A stretch of DNA of 64,000 nt from Chordibacter sp038110535. GTDB taxonomy: Bacteria; Verrucomicrobiota; Verrucomicrobiia; Opitutales; Seribacteraceae. The notes below the pieces were generated by a model. That model ran no database searches and was not told where the DNA came from. It was given only the letters and a program-made list of their open reading frames with translations. The position numbers and the translations under genes were made by a program. This document shows positions 8,705 through 16,760 of the stretch, piece by piece. Positions within the stretch are counted from its first letter, which is position 1. Every line of letters begins with the position of its first letter. The DNA is taken from NCBI GenBank assembly GCA_038110535.1, contig JAYNJW010000006.1:1-64000 (forward strand), written 5' to 3'.

Positions 8705-8878
8705 ATGAATCCCCAGCCAATCGTTGAAGAAATTCCAGGATATTATGATTTGGGAAAGAATGAAAAAATTGTATTACAGCGAAAATGGGCGGCAAGGATT
8801 GGTTGGACCGACTGGAAAAGAAAAAAAACTTTTACGAATGGATTGGTCCTATGCATAATTGAAGCCTGCTCTGGATGA
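8705..8878 (+). CDS. Possible small protein (57 aa), unknown
   Basis: An open frame between the NYN gene and the next large gene. The likeliest start is ATG at 8705, ten bases after the upstream stop. The next gene begins eight bases after its own stop, which fits operon-style spacing. The product is basic and tryptophan-containing (WAARIGWTDWKRKK) with a hydrophobic C-terminus. I recognise no family and there is no good ribosome-binding site. It could equally be non-coding spacer. Confidence 0.25.
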   Translation: MNPQPIVEEIPGYYDLGKNEKIVLQRKWAARIGWTDWKRKKTFTNGLVLCIIEACSG

Positions 8879-8886
8879 TTTAACAA

Positions 8887-10419
8887 ATGAGCAGTATCCT
8901 AGAAGAAGAAAATGATTTCATCGATTCACTCCTCGAGGAATCGAGCTTATTTGTAAAATTTTACCTAGGTGAGAATGTCCATTTACATGATTTGTTCCAC
9001 GAGGTGATCGGAGGATTACCCGCGATCGATCATTTCGATCTTGAACAAAAAAGTGCGGTATTTTTCAGGGAACTGGAAAAAGTTTCTCATGCTCAAAAAA
9101 AACAAATATCTCATTCCCATAAGAGCCAGCTTGAATTATTTCCTGAGCTTCCGGATCAGGCATCTCTTCTGGGTGGGGTAACTAAAGAGATCGGGATTTG
9201 TCGTACCCGTGCATTTATTAGTTACTGGAACCGATCGGGAAAACCACTCGCCAAAGATGTTACATTACCCGGCAATGAAAAAGGGTTGGAACAAGTCCTG
9301 CAACTTTCGGCCAAATTATTACTGGAACAGTTTTTTGAGGATGGAACCACGCAGACGATGGAGGATCTGGATCGTCATCAGAGCATAGCCCGCTATTTGA
9401 TGGAGTTACTGCCTGATCCAGAGTCGGTGGAAGTGGAAAAGAAGTGCCGGCAAGATCCAGAATGGCAAAGAGATAAGGTTTGGATATCCAAAATTATGGG
9501 CTGGTTTGAGATCGCTTTGCAATCTCCCGAGAAGGAGGAGGATCCCCCTGTGGTTTTATTAGATTCTGAGATCAAAAGTTTACTGTTGGCCAAATTTTCC
9601 CATTCGTCCAGCAATCCTCCTCCTGAAGAGAGCTCTTCGGATGTGCCCGTTGAGGAAAAACCGGTCGACCAGACCCCTAAATACAGGGGAGATAGAGATG
9701 TTTGTGCACGGGTATATTGGGTAGTGGGCTTGGTGGCACTTTTGATCGGATACTTCGGTTGGGTGGAGCGGGGGCAAAAGATTGAAGAATCAGTAGGTAC
9801 AGAAGGTAAGATCGTTGATCCGCTTGATTTGTCCATGGAAGGAGACGCTGAAGACTTTGCGAGGTTGGCTCTGGTGAGTGCAGAAAAAAGTGCTAGTTCC
9901 GCTCTGGCCGAGCAAACGGTGGCTGTTATCAAAAAAATGGAAAAAGGCATGGAGGTGCCCAATCCATTATTACTACAGTTGCCTGTGGAGGAAACGGATG
10001 TGCTTCTTACGAAACCAGATCCCGTACCAGATCTGTTTTTGGCTCAGGAGCCAGCGATAATGAATAAGGACCTTGAGACAGCACTGGCGATGGGTACAGG
10101 CTATCTTTTCAGACCAGGCAAAGAGTCACTAGGGAGAATTATTGAAGTCAGGTATGTGGAAGAAAAACTTTTTTTCAAACGGGCAGACTGGCCCAATCCC
10201 GAAGCTAGTTTTGGCCTATCCGTATCTGATTATGAAATTCGTATGGGTACTCCGGAGCGAGGCTTTCTTATTCTGGGGGGAGAGGTAAGAAGGCAAGTCG
10301 ATGAAATCGAAGGTAATTCATCAGTACCCATTCATTATCTGATCCCCACTCGTGCTTGGTGGTTAGACCGCAACCAATCACGGACCCCTGTCGGGCTGAA
10401 CCTTTTGCAGAACCAGTAA
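8887..10419 (+). CDS. Uncharacterised single-pass membrane protein (510 aa)
   Basis: I do not recognise this protein. The N-terminal 230 residues are soluble, acidic and helix-rich, followed by a Pro/Ser/Glu-rich linker (SSNPPPEESSS). One transmembrane helix lies at about residues 279-295 (VYWVVGLVALLIGYFGW), then an extracytoplasmic domain of about 210 residues. That domain ends with beta-rich segments such as SYLIP-type strands near the C-terminus. This topology, with a cytoplasmic N-domain, one helix and a periplasmic C-domain, resembles anti-sigma or signalling proteins, but no such domain signature is visible and no sigma factor is adjacent. Confidence 0.7.
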   Translation: MSSILEEENDFIDSLLEESSLFVKFYLGENVHLHDLFHEVIGGLPAIDHFDLEQKSAVFFRELEKVSHAQKKQISHSHKSQLELFPELPDQASLLGGVTKEIGICRTRAFISYWNRSGKPLAKDVTLPGNEKGLEQVLQLSAKLLLEQFFEDGTTQTMEDLDRHQSIARYLMELLPDPESVEVEKKCRQDPEWQRDKVWISKIMGWFEIALQSPEKEEDPPVVLLDSEIKSLLLAKFSHSSSNPPPEESSSDVPVEEKPVDQTPKYRGDRDVCARVYWVVGLVALLIGYFGWVERGQKIEESVGTEGKIVDPLDLSMEGDAEDFARLALVSAEKSASSALAEQTVAVIKKMEKGMEVPNPLLLQLPVEETDVLLTKPDPVPDLFLAQEPAIMNKDLETALAMGTGYLFRPGKESLGRIIEVRYVEEKLFFKRADWPNPEASFGLSVSDYEIRMGTPERGFLILGGEVRRQVDEIEGNSSVPIHYLIPTRAWWLDRNQSRTPVGLNLLQNQ

Positions 10420-10433
10420 AAAAGACTGACCGG

Positions 10434-10655
10434 TCAGGGACAGAAGCATTTAAAAAACCGGTGGCCGGTCCCCTGAGGACCGATTCTTACCCGAAGGGCA
10501 TGCATACATTTGGGACAATGTCCAACATAGGCTGTACCTTCCTTGTTTTTGTAAATCCTCCCGTAGGTCCCGCAGTTTACAAAATGGATACCCAAAAAGG
10601 GACGGGATGGACTGGATCCAGGGGATGGCGTGATGGGTCGATCGTCCCCATTCAT
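10434..10655 (-). CDS. Small zinc-ribbon protein (73 aa)
   Basis: A compact protein with a probable four-Cys metal site. CPKC (about residues 48-51) and CFC near the C-terminus are joined by an earlier Cys in VNCGTYGRIY. The stretch GIHFVNCGTYGRIY is compositionally protein-like rather than random. The start ATG at 10655 lies five bases after the stop of the upstream coiled-coil gene, so the two are probably co-transcribed. I cannot assign a function; nucleic-acid or protein binding is possible for such ribbons. Confidence 0.6.
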   Translation of the reverse strand: MNGDDRPITPSPGSSPSRPFLGIHFVNCGTYGRIYKNKEGTAYVGHCPKCMHALRVRIGPQGTGHRFFKCFCP

Positions 10656-10660
10656 GGAAA

Positions 10661-11362
10661 CTATTCTGACTGGTTTTGCTGAAGGCCCCGAACCAGACCA
10701 TCAACCCGTTGGCTCAAAATATGGGCCTGCACGGAAAGACCGTCCTGTCCGTCAATGATTTCGGATACCCATGTCTTCACTCTTTCCTCAAAAAATTGCA
10801 GTTTCGCGTGGGAACTTGGGTCAGTTGCAAGGGCCTTGAAACTGGTTTGTAAATCTTGTGTGGTAGAGTTGTTTTGACCAAGCATTTCCTGAATGGCTTG
10901 CAAAGAGGAGTAAACCAATTTCAGGTTCACTTCATGGCTGGTCTTTTGAATGGGCTTGTAGTAATGAGGTGCCGATGGTTGTTTAATTTTAGGGGCATTG
11001 GCACTGGCTCCTTCGAATAAGGGGAAGGAGGCGTCGGCATCCTCAGAGCTGAAAAGGGGTTGTTTATTGAAAGACAAAGTTGCCAAGGCTTTCAGTTCTT
11101 TTCTTAAAGCTTTTAATTTTTTTCTGGATTTCAACTCCTCTTCTTTACTGACCTTTCGAATAATATCCTCTTGCATGGTGGGTGCTAAACCAGCAATTTC
11201 CTCCAAAATGGCAATGGTTCGCTCAAGGGCAATTTGTTGAGTCTGCAGGAATGAGATCGCACCCTGTAAGTATTCCTCCAGGTTTTCTTTGGTTTTAAGA
11301 GGAGCCTCATCTTCTGAAATAGGTAATTTACTCCTAGTTTTCTTGGAAAGTCTTAGTCGCAT
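10661..11362 (-). CDS. Uncharacterised coiled-coil protein (233 aa)
   Basis: A soluble, Lys/Glu-rich protein. Long heptad-like stretches at about residues 28-95 and 145-230 suggest coiled coils, and there is no signal peptide or membrane helix. The N-terminus is highly basic (MRLRLSKKTRSK). No catalytic motif is visible and I recognise no family. The gene is 36 bp downstream of mnmA on the same strand and is followed by the zinc-ribbon gene, so the three may share a transcript. Confidence 0.65.
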   Translation of the reverse strand: MRLRLSKKTRSKLPISEDEAPLKTKENLEEYLQGAISFLQTQQIALERTIAILEEIAGLAPTMQEDIIRKVSKEEELKSRKKLKALRKELKALATLSFNKQPLFSSEDADASFPLFEGASANAPKIKQPSAPHYYKPIQKTSHEVNLKLVYSSLQAIQEMLGQNNSTTQDLQTSFKALATDPSSHAKLQFFEERVKTWVSEIIDGQDGLSVQAHILSQRVDGLVRGLQQNQSE

Positions 11363-11398
11363 TGCTTTAGTTATTTATGGTATGCGAGCATAACCAAA

Positions 11399-12526
11399 TC
11401 AAGAGGAAATGGCAGCTCTGCCCAGATTAGAATGTGAATAAATGCCTGAGCCAACCAATTGTTCACCGTCATAAAAGGCAAGAATTTGACCAGGGGTCAA
11501 AGCACGTTGAGGATGCTGAAATTCGACAATCCAGTTTTGATGCTCCAACGGAATCAATTTAATTGGCGTGGATGGGTCACGGTACCTGGCTTTCCCGAGC
11601 AATTTGATTTCGCGGGTTTGATCCAATTGCGAAGTGATAAAACGAACTTGCTTAAGACCATATTTATTCGCCCAAAGGGTACTTTCTTCGGGGCGGTCAA
11701 AAGCCACAATTAATTGATTCTTCGCCTCATCCTTGCCTGTGACCACAAACCTTTCGTGGTCTGTGTTTGAGGGGATACCAATCCCTTTTCTTTGCCCTAA
11801 GGTGTACCGGTGCAAACCTTTATGCGTGCCCAATTTATTTCCTGTTTTGTCCACAATATCCCCAGGGTTTGGTTGAATGAAGTGAGATAAAAATTCAGGG
11901 ACCTTTACTTTTCCCAGAAAGCAGATGCCTTGGCTGTCTTTTTTATTGGCTACGGAAAACCCGGACTCCTGGGCAAGTTTTCTGGTGTCTGGCTTTTTGA
12001 ATCTACCGAGAGGAAACCTCGCATAGCTCAATTGATCTTTGGTCAGGCGGGCGAGGAAGTATGATTGATCTTTGTTTTTGTCGGCTCCTTCCCAGAGTTC
12101 CGCTTCCTGGTTGTGATTAAACTTTTGGATGCAGTAATGACCGGTTGCTAGGGCGTCAAAACCCTTTTGTTTTGCATATTTCATTAACTCACCAAATTTC
12201 ATTTGTTTGTTGCACAGAATATCAGGGTTTGGGGTGATTCCTTCCGCATAACCCCGGACCATGGGTCCAACCACTTCCTGCCGATAAAAATCGATAAAAT
12301 TCACCACATTGAATGGAATATTCAGTTTCTTGGAGACCATTTCCGCATCCTTTAAATCTTTGGCCCCCGGACAATCGCCCAGTAAGTCGTTCTCATGTTC
12401 CCAGGTCCGAACATAGACGGATTCAACCTCGTGACCTTGCATTTGTAAAAGCTTGGCGGCAACGGCACTGTCCACACCACCAGACATTGCCACGAGCACT
12501 TTTTGCTTTTGATTGGTTTCGGTCAT
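11399..12526 (-). CDS. mnmA: tRNA-specific 2-thiouridylase MnmA
   Basis: A 375-residue enzyme that thiolates U34 of tRNA for Lys, Glu and Gln using sulfur delivered by a persulfide relay. The PP-loop is AMSGGVDSAVAA (about residues 13-24). The catalytic Cys pair is in NPDILCNKQMKFG (about Cys105) and SQGICFLGK (about Cys201). The C-terminal beta-barrel with LYDGEQ-like ending (FYDGEQLVGSG) completes the normal length. It is divergent from the GH13 gene and followed by two uncharacterised genes. Confidence 0.95.
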   Translation of the reverse strand: MTETNQKQKVLVAMSGGVDSAVAAKLLQMQGHEVESVYVRTWEHENDLLGDCPGAKDLKDAEMVSKKLNIPFNVVNFIDFYRQEVVGPMVRGYAEGITPNPDILCNKQMKFGELMKYAKQKGFDALATGHYCIQKFNHNQEAELWEGADKNKDQSYFLARLTKDQLSYARFPLGRFKKPDTRKLAQESGFSVANKKDSQGICFLGKVKVPEFLSHFIQPNPGDIVDKTGNKLGTHKGLHRYTLGQRKGIGIPSNTDHERFVVTGKDEAKNQLIVAFDRPEESTLWANKYGLKQVRFITSQLDQTREIKLLGKARYRDPSTPIKLIPLEHQNWIVEFQHPQRALTPGQILAFYDGEQLVGSGIYSHSNLGRAAISS

Positions 12527-12612
12527 GAATCCTTACATCTAATTGTTCTGACCGTACCAAGCAAAGGGATTTTGGGTGCATCACTTGAGAGATTCCGTAT
12601 AGTAAGTTCCAT

Positions 12613-14910
12613 ATGTCTTATCATCGTGGTGGAAAAGTATGGGTTGGGGAGAATGGGCTGGGGTGGGTTGCCTTGGAAAATGACTGGACGGGCGATTTGT
12701 TGCCTCAAGATTTGGTTTCAGAACATGGTCTGATGGGTGTGGATTTTCAACTGGTCGATTACAAGACACGAGCTGCTCTGGGTGGTTATGCTAAGTTTCA
12801 GAACAAGTGGTTTTTCTTTTTTTCTGATCAGTCAACCGAATTTCATAATTTATCTGGAAATACCCTTTTTCTGCTGGGAGATTTTAATAACTGGGAGCCT
12901 TCCTCCGATTATGCACTTACCAAGACTGGGGATGGGTGGGAAATTTGGCTGAGTGAAGACGCACTGAATGATTTCGAAGAATGTGAATTTAAATTCTTTG
13001 CTGAGGATGGCAGATGGATTGAGCCGCATAACGATTTTCCTGCTTTTCCTGCTGGTGAAAATACAAACAGAAATGGCTGGTTTCATCAGCTCAGGACTGG
13101 GCGGGACTTGTTTTCATTCCGACTGGTCGAATCTGCAGGTATCGAAGGTGCTGAAACATGGGTAAAATCACGACCATCTGGAGAATTTGGTTTTTTCTAT
13201 GATGGAAATCATTCAAACTTTCGAATCTTTGCTCCGCGGGCCGAAATGGTGGAACTTTTACTTTATCCAAGTCCCACTAAGGAATCGCCCCGCAGGTTTT
13301 CCATGATTCGATCGGAAGACGGAAGCTGGTCCTTTTCCCATTCCGCTAATTGGAGCGGTAAATATTACCAATTCTTCATTACAAAACCTGACCGAGATGG
13401 AGAACTGTTCGGCAAAGAAATTATCGATCCCTATGCACGGGCCACAGTTGGCAGAGATGGTCCAGGGATTGCCCTGAACCGGAAAAGTTTTGTCCAAGGG
13501 GGTGGGTTTGTTCCGCCACCGATTGAGGATACCGTGGTGGTGGAAGCTCACATCCGCGACTTACTCGCTTGTGCGTCAATGGATTTGTCTGATTCTGAAA
13601 GAATGGAATTTGCCGGACTTACCAAGTGGCTCAAGTCTGATCAATGTTATTTGAGGCAGTTAGGCGCCAATGTCGTGGAGCTACAACCAGTGCATGAATT
13701 TGATGCCAAAAGCAAGGAGGAGTATCATTGGGGATACATGCCGGTGAATTTCTTTTCGCCCGCCTCGGTTTATGGAAGCTGTGGTGAAGACGGTAGCGTC
13801 ATCCCTGAGTTTGCGGAACTGGTGGAGGCTTTTCATAAGGCCGGACTGGCCGTGGTGCTCGATGTGGTTTACAACCACATTGGAATCCCCCCACATTTGA
13901 TCCATTTAGATGCGGAAATTTATTGCCTGACTGAAAAAGATGGCCGGCTGACCAATTTTAGCGGTTGTGGAAACGATTTGAGGTGCGACTCCGAGCCGGT
14001 TAAGAAATTAATCATTGATAGTTTGATTTATTGGATCGAGGCTTTTGATGTGGATGGCTTTCGTTTTGATCTAGGAGAGTTGCTCGGTTTTGAACTGCTC
14101 GCAGAGATCGAGTCGGAACTGAAAAGAATCAAACCGGGAATACTCCTATTTGCCGAGCCTTGGAGCTTTCGTGGTCGGTTGCCTCCAGAGATGAACCAAA
14201 CTGGCTATGCCCTCTGGAGCGATGCGTGCAGGGAGGAATTATTGAATTTTGCCAAGAATCTATCGGGTAAGGACTCGGTGATAGAACTTTTGACTGATGG
14301 ATTGGATAAACAAAACATAAACCCCTACCAATCGGTGAATTATTTGGAATCTCACGACGATTATTCCCTAGTTGATCGCTTTCGTGACCTGGCAAACTGG
14401 ACGGATCAGACATTAGTACCCGATGAAGTGATTGGCCGGATTATGGTAGCGATGGGACTGTTGATGGTTGCCCCTGGAGTACCCATGATTAGTGCCGGGC
14501 AAGATTTTTTACGGCACAAAATGGGAATCCGAAATACCTACCTCTTGGGAGAGGTTAATGCCCTTGATTATCAATTGGAGGAGTCCCACGAAGAGGAAGT
14601 CCGTTTTATAAGAAAGTTGATCGATCTCAGACTGGATAATCCAGGGCGTCGGGCGAGGCAATCCGCCTCCGGGGAATGGAAACTCCATGTCTTTCCCTCG
14701 GATTCTCCTAGTGTGATCAGCTTTGGATGGGAGAGTGAAAAGACGGGGGAGAAGTATTTAATTACTGCGAATGCGACTTTATCCGAAGTGTCGATTGCAT
14801 TACCCGATTCATGGAGCCAAAAGGCCCGGCAATTAGTCGGGTACCAAGCGAATGCGGACCAACTCCACTTGCTTGGTCCATTGTCTTTTTCGTGGTTCTT
14901 GATTGGTTAG
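12613..14910 (+). CDS. GH13 debranching-type glycoside hydrolase with CBM48-like domains
   Basis: A 765-residue protein without a clear signal peptide, so probably cytoplasmic and acting on glycogen or alpha-glucans. Two CBM48-like modules precede the barrel: about residues 75-145 (LFLLGDFNNWEP) and about 195-290 (NFRIFAPRAEMVELLLY). The GH13 barrel has all four conserved regions: DVVYNH, GFRFD with nucleophile Asp486, AEPW with acid/base Glu515, and ESHDD with Asp582. The domain order matches the pullulanase/isoamylase/branching group rather than simple alpha-amylases. Pullulanase or debranching activity is most likely, with branching enzyme an alternative. Its stop overlaps the convergent ppx/gppA stop by four bases. 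malQ at 40295-41704 would be its partner in glycogen breakdown. Confidence 0.85.
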   Translation: MSYHRGGKVWVGENGLGWVALENDWTGDLLPQDLVSEHGLMGVDFQLVDYKTRAALGGYAKFQNKWFFFFSDQSTEFHNLSGNTLFLLGDFNNWEPSSDYALTKTGDGWEIWLSEDALNDFEECEFKFFAEDGRWIEPHNDFPAFPAGENTNRNGWFHQLRTGRDLFSFRLVESAGIEGAETWVKSRPSGEFGFFYDGNHSNFRIFAPRAEMVELLLYPSPTKESPRRFSMIRSEDGSWSFSHSANWSGKYYQFFITKPDRDGELFGKEIIDPYARATVGRDGPGIALNRKSFVQGGGFVPPPIEDTVVVEAHIRDLLACASMDLSDSERMEFAGLTKWLKSDQCYLRQLGANVVELQPVHEFDAKSKEEYHWGYMPVNFFSPASVYGSCGEDGSVIPEFAELVEAFHKAGLAVVLDVVYNHIGIPPHLIHLDAEIYCLTEKDGRLTNFSGCGNDLRCDSEPVKKLIIDSLIYWIEAFDVDGFRFDLGELLGFELLAEIESELKRIKPGILLFAEPWSFRGRLPPEMNQTGYALWSDACREELLNFAKNLSGKDSVIELLTDGLDKQNINPYQSVNYLESHDDYSLVDRFRDLANWTDQTLVPDEVIGRIMVAMGLLMVAPGVPMISAGQDFLRHKMGIRNTYLLGEVNALDYQLEESHEEEVRFIRKLIDLRLDNPGRRARQSASGEWKLHVFPSDSPSVISFGWESEKTGEKYLITANATLSEVSIALPDSWSQKARQLVGYQANADQLHLLGPLSFSWFLIG

Positions 14911-15851
14911 CTTTTAGGGCAGAGTGAATCCAAAAAGTCGTGGGCCAGGCCGTAACGCAAGTTGTGAAAGGAATGGATTAAATGATCCACCTTGAGAAAT
15001 TCCATAATGGCTAAAATTGCCAGGAGTCCGAATGGAAATATGTCAGCCCGATCAGGGGGTAAATCCGGAAATAAGTTCACTCTTTCCGCGGTGCTGACGG
15101 CACAGGCTCTTTGCAGAATTTCCTCAAGCTTAGCACGCTCAATCCAGCCAGGCTTTGGGAGTAGTCCTTCGGTTTCCATAATTTTACGCAGAAATACAAT
15201 GGTTCCCCCGGTGGCGGCTAGTCGAATTGGTTGAACTGTGAAAGAATTTAATTCAGCCTGAATTATCTCATCTATATATTTTCTGGCTTTGGTCTGCACT
15301 AGGTTGCTGATTTTTGAGGACAAATCCACCTGGTTCACATGGGCTACACAGACTGCCCCAATCGGCAGGCTTTTTACTTGGTTGGCCTTTTGGTTTACCA
15401 CCTCGATCACTTCGATACTGCCTCCACCAATATCCAAAGCTACATAATTTTGCCATGCTTTGATCTGGGGGTCGGTTTGCAGACCGCGGGTGACTCCGAT
15501 TGCCTCTTCGGCCCCGGAAAGGATTTCAATTTCTAATCCAACTTCCTCCTTGATTTTCTGACGAATAGTGTAGGCATTTGCAGCTTTGCGAAAAGCCTCG
15601 GTGGCCACAGCCTTAATCCTATGCACCCCGTGCTTTGAGCAGGTTTTTTTGAAGTCGTGCAAGCAGGCAAGCAATCGTTGGCACTCTTGGTCCTCTATTT
15701 GATCGGTGTGGTCGGGAGAGAAATTAAGAAGGCGACAGGGCTGGGAAACTTGTTCCAAAACAAAAAATGGATCACGGGGAATGGAATGTTTTTTCTCTGC
15801 AATTAAGAGCTTGCTGGTGTTGGAGCCAATGTCGATGAGGCCAATTCTCAT
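14907..15851 (-). CDS. Ppx/GppA family exopolyphosphatase
   Basis: A 314-residue actin-like ATPase-fold phosphatase. The N-terminal phosphate loop is GLIDIGSNTSKLLI, the catalytic acidic site is GAEEAIG (about residues 115-121), and the second phosphate loop is ALDIGGGSIEVI (about 139-150). Members remove terminal phosphate from polyphosphate or pppGpp. The short length, lacking the C-terminal HD domain of E. coli Ppx/GppA, matches the minimal two-domain form. rsmI lies nine bases upstream on the same strand. Confidence 0.88.
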   Translation of the reverse strand: MRIGLIDIGSNTSKLLIAEKKHSIPRDPFFVLEQVSQPCRLLNFSPDHTDQIEDQECQRLLACLHDFKKTCSKHGVHRIKAVATEAFRKAANAYTIRQKIKEEVGLEIEILSGAEEAIGVTRGLQTDPQIKAWQNYVALDIGGGSIEVIEVVNQKANQVKSLPIGAVCVAHVNQVDLSSKISNLVQTKARKYIDEIIQAELNSFTVQPIRLAATGGTIVFLRKIMETEGLLPKPGWIERAKLEEILQRACAVSTAERVNLFPDLPPDRADIFPFGLLAILAIMEFLKVDHLIHSFHNLRYGLAHDFLDSLCPKS

Positions 15852-15860
15852 GGTTGTTGA

Positions 15861-16568
15861 TTAAGCAAAGCAATAACCAGAGGGGGCAATCACGAGGGTA
15901 AATTCCCCTTTGCCACTCATGAACGATTGTTTTTGAGACACTTCCACAACCGGACCGGACAAAATAGATTCATGAGATTTTGTTAATTCTCTGGCCAAGC
16001 AAATGTACCGGTCCTGTCCCAGAACTTCTTCAATGGTCTGTAAGGTTTTTTCGATTTTATATTTTGACTCGTAGACTACGATGGAGCCATCATGCTCTTT
16101 CCATTTTTCGAGAATTTTTTTTACTTGGGCGGATTTTTTGGGCAAAAAACCAAGGTAAAGGAATTGATGTGTGGGTAATCCGGAAACGGCCAAGGCAGTA
16201 AGGGCAGCGTTGGGCCCAGGTACCGGAATGACTTGGAGACCTTTTTTATGACATTCCCTGACCAATCGAAAACCTGGGTCGCTGATGCAAGGATAACCTG
16301 CATCGGATAAGAGAGCAATTTTTTGCCCATCCTCAATTTGCTTGGCCAATTCAATACATTTGGTCTTTTCATTTTCCTCCCGGTAAGAAACGAGGTTTTT
16401 TCGGATTTTTAAATGATGTAATAATTTGGAGGAGACCCGGGTGTCTTCACAGGCAATAAGATCGCAATTGGAGAGAATTTCGGCTGCCCGGGGAGAAAGG
16501 TCACCAAGGTTGCCAATGGGTGTAGCAACTAAAAAAAGGCAACCGGACGGGGGCGAATCCGGGCACAT
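15861..16568 (-). CDS. rsmI: 16S rRNA 2'-O-ribose C1402 methyltransferase
   Basis: A 235-residue tetrapyrrole-methylase-fold enzyme. Recognisable motifs are LVATPIGNLGDLSPRA at the N-terminus, ACEDTRVSSKLLHH (about residues 39-52), LLSDAGYPCISDPG, and VPGPNAALTAL. RsmI methylates the ribose of C1402 in 16S rRNA with SAM. It is slightly shorter than the E. coli protein because it lacks the small C-terminal extension. It is downstream of the lipoprotein gene and 9 bp ahead of ppx/gppA. Confidence 0.93.
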   Translation of the reverse strand: MCPDSPPSGCLFLVATPIGNLGDLSPRAAEILSNCDLIACEDTRVSSKLLHHLKIRKNLVSYREENEKTKCIELAKQIEDGQKIALLSDAGYPCISDPGFRLVRECHKKGLQVIPVPGPNAALTALAVSGLPTHQFLYLGFLPKKSAQVKKILEKWKEHDGSIVVYESKYKIEKTLQTIEEVLGQDRYICLARELTKSHESILSGPVVEVSQKQSFMSGKGEFTLVIAPSGYCFA

Positions 16569-16583
16569 CGAATGAAAGATTAG

Positions 16584-16742
16584 TTAGCGGTTGAACCCGC
16601 CACGATCAAAACCACCGGGCAAACTATATTCCCAATTGGCCGGTTTGGCATGGGGCATCCGGTCGTCATCCGGGGAGGCAGTGAAACAACCAGACAATGA
16701 AAAAGCGACAATGCAAAGGATGATGGGGAGCAAAATTTTCAT
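16584..16742 (-). CDS. Small lipoprotein (52 aa)
   Basis: Translating the minus strand from ATG at 16742 gives a 52-residue product with a perfect short lipoprotein signal: MKILLPIILCIVAFSLSGC, with the lipobox LSGC and Cys19 as lipidation site. The mature part is only about 33 residues, polar, Pro/Gly-rich, and ends in GGFDRGGFNR. Asp at +6 or later and Phe at +2 are compatible with outer-membrane sorting, but sorting rules in this phylum are not established. It starts 18 bp after the stop of the upstream coiled-coil protein gene and lies just before rsmI. No family recognised. Confidence 0.7.
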   Translation of the reverse strand: MKILLPIILCIVAFSLSGCFTASPDDDRMPHAKPANWEYSLPGGFDRGGFNR

Positions 16743-16760
16743 GAGTTAGTAAGCTAAATC

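Noticed and set aside
9393..9962. Minus-strand 189-codon open frame within the 510-aa gene
   Set aside because: It lies wholly within a coding gene and consists of Ser/Thr-rich sequence from reversed codons.
10426..10437. Palindrome CTGACCGGTCAG at the convergent end of two genes as a terminator
   Set aside because: The minus strand has a T-run after it, but only four base pairs are left if a four-base loop is allowed. Too weak for a terminator call.
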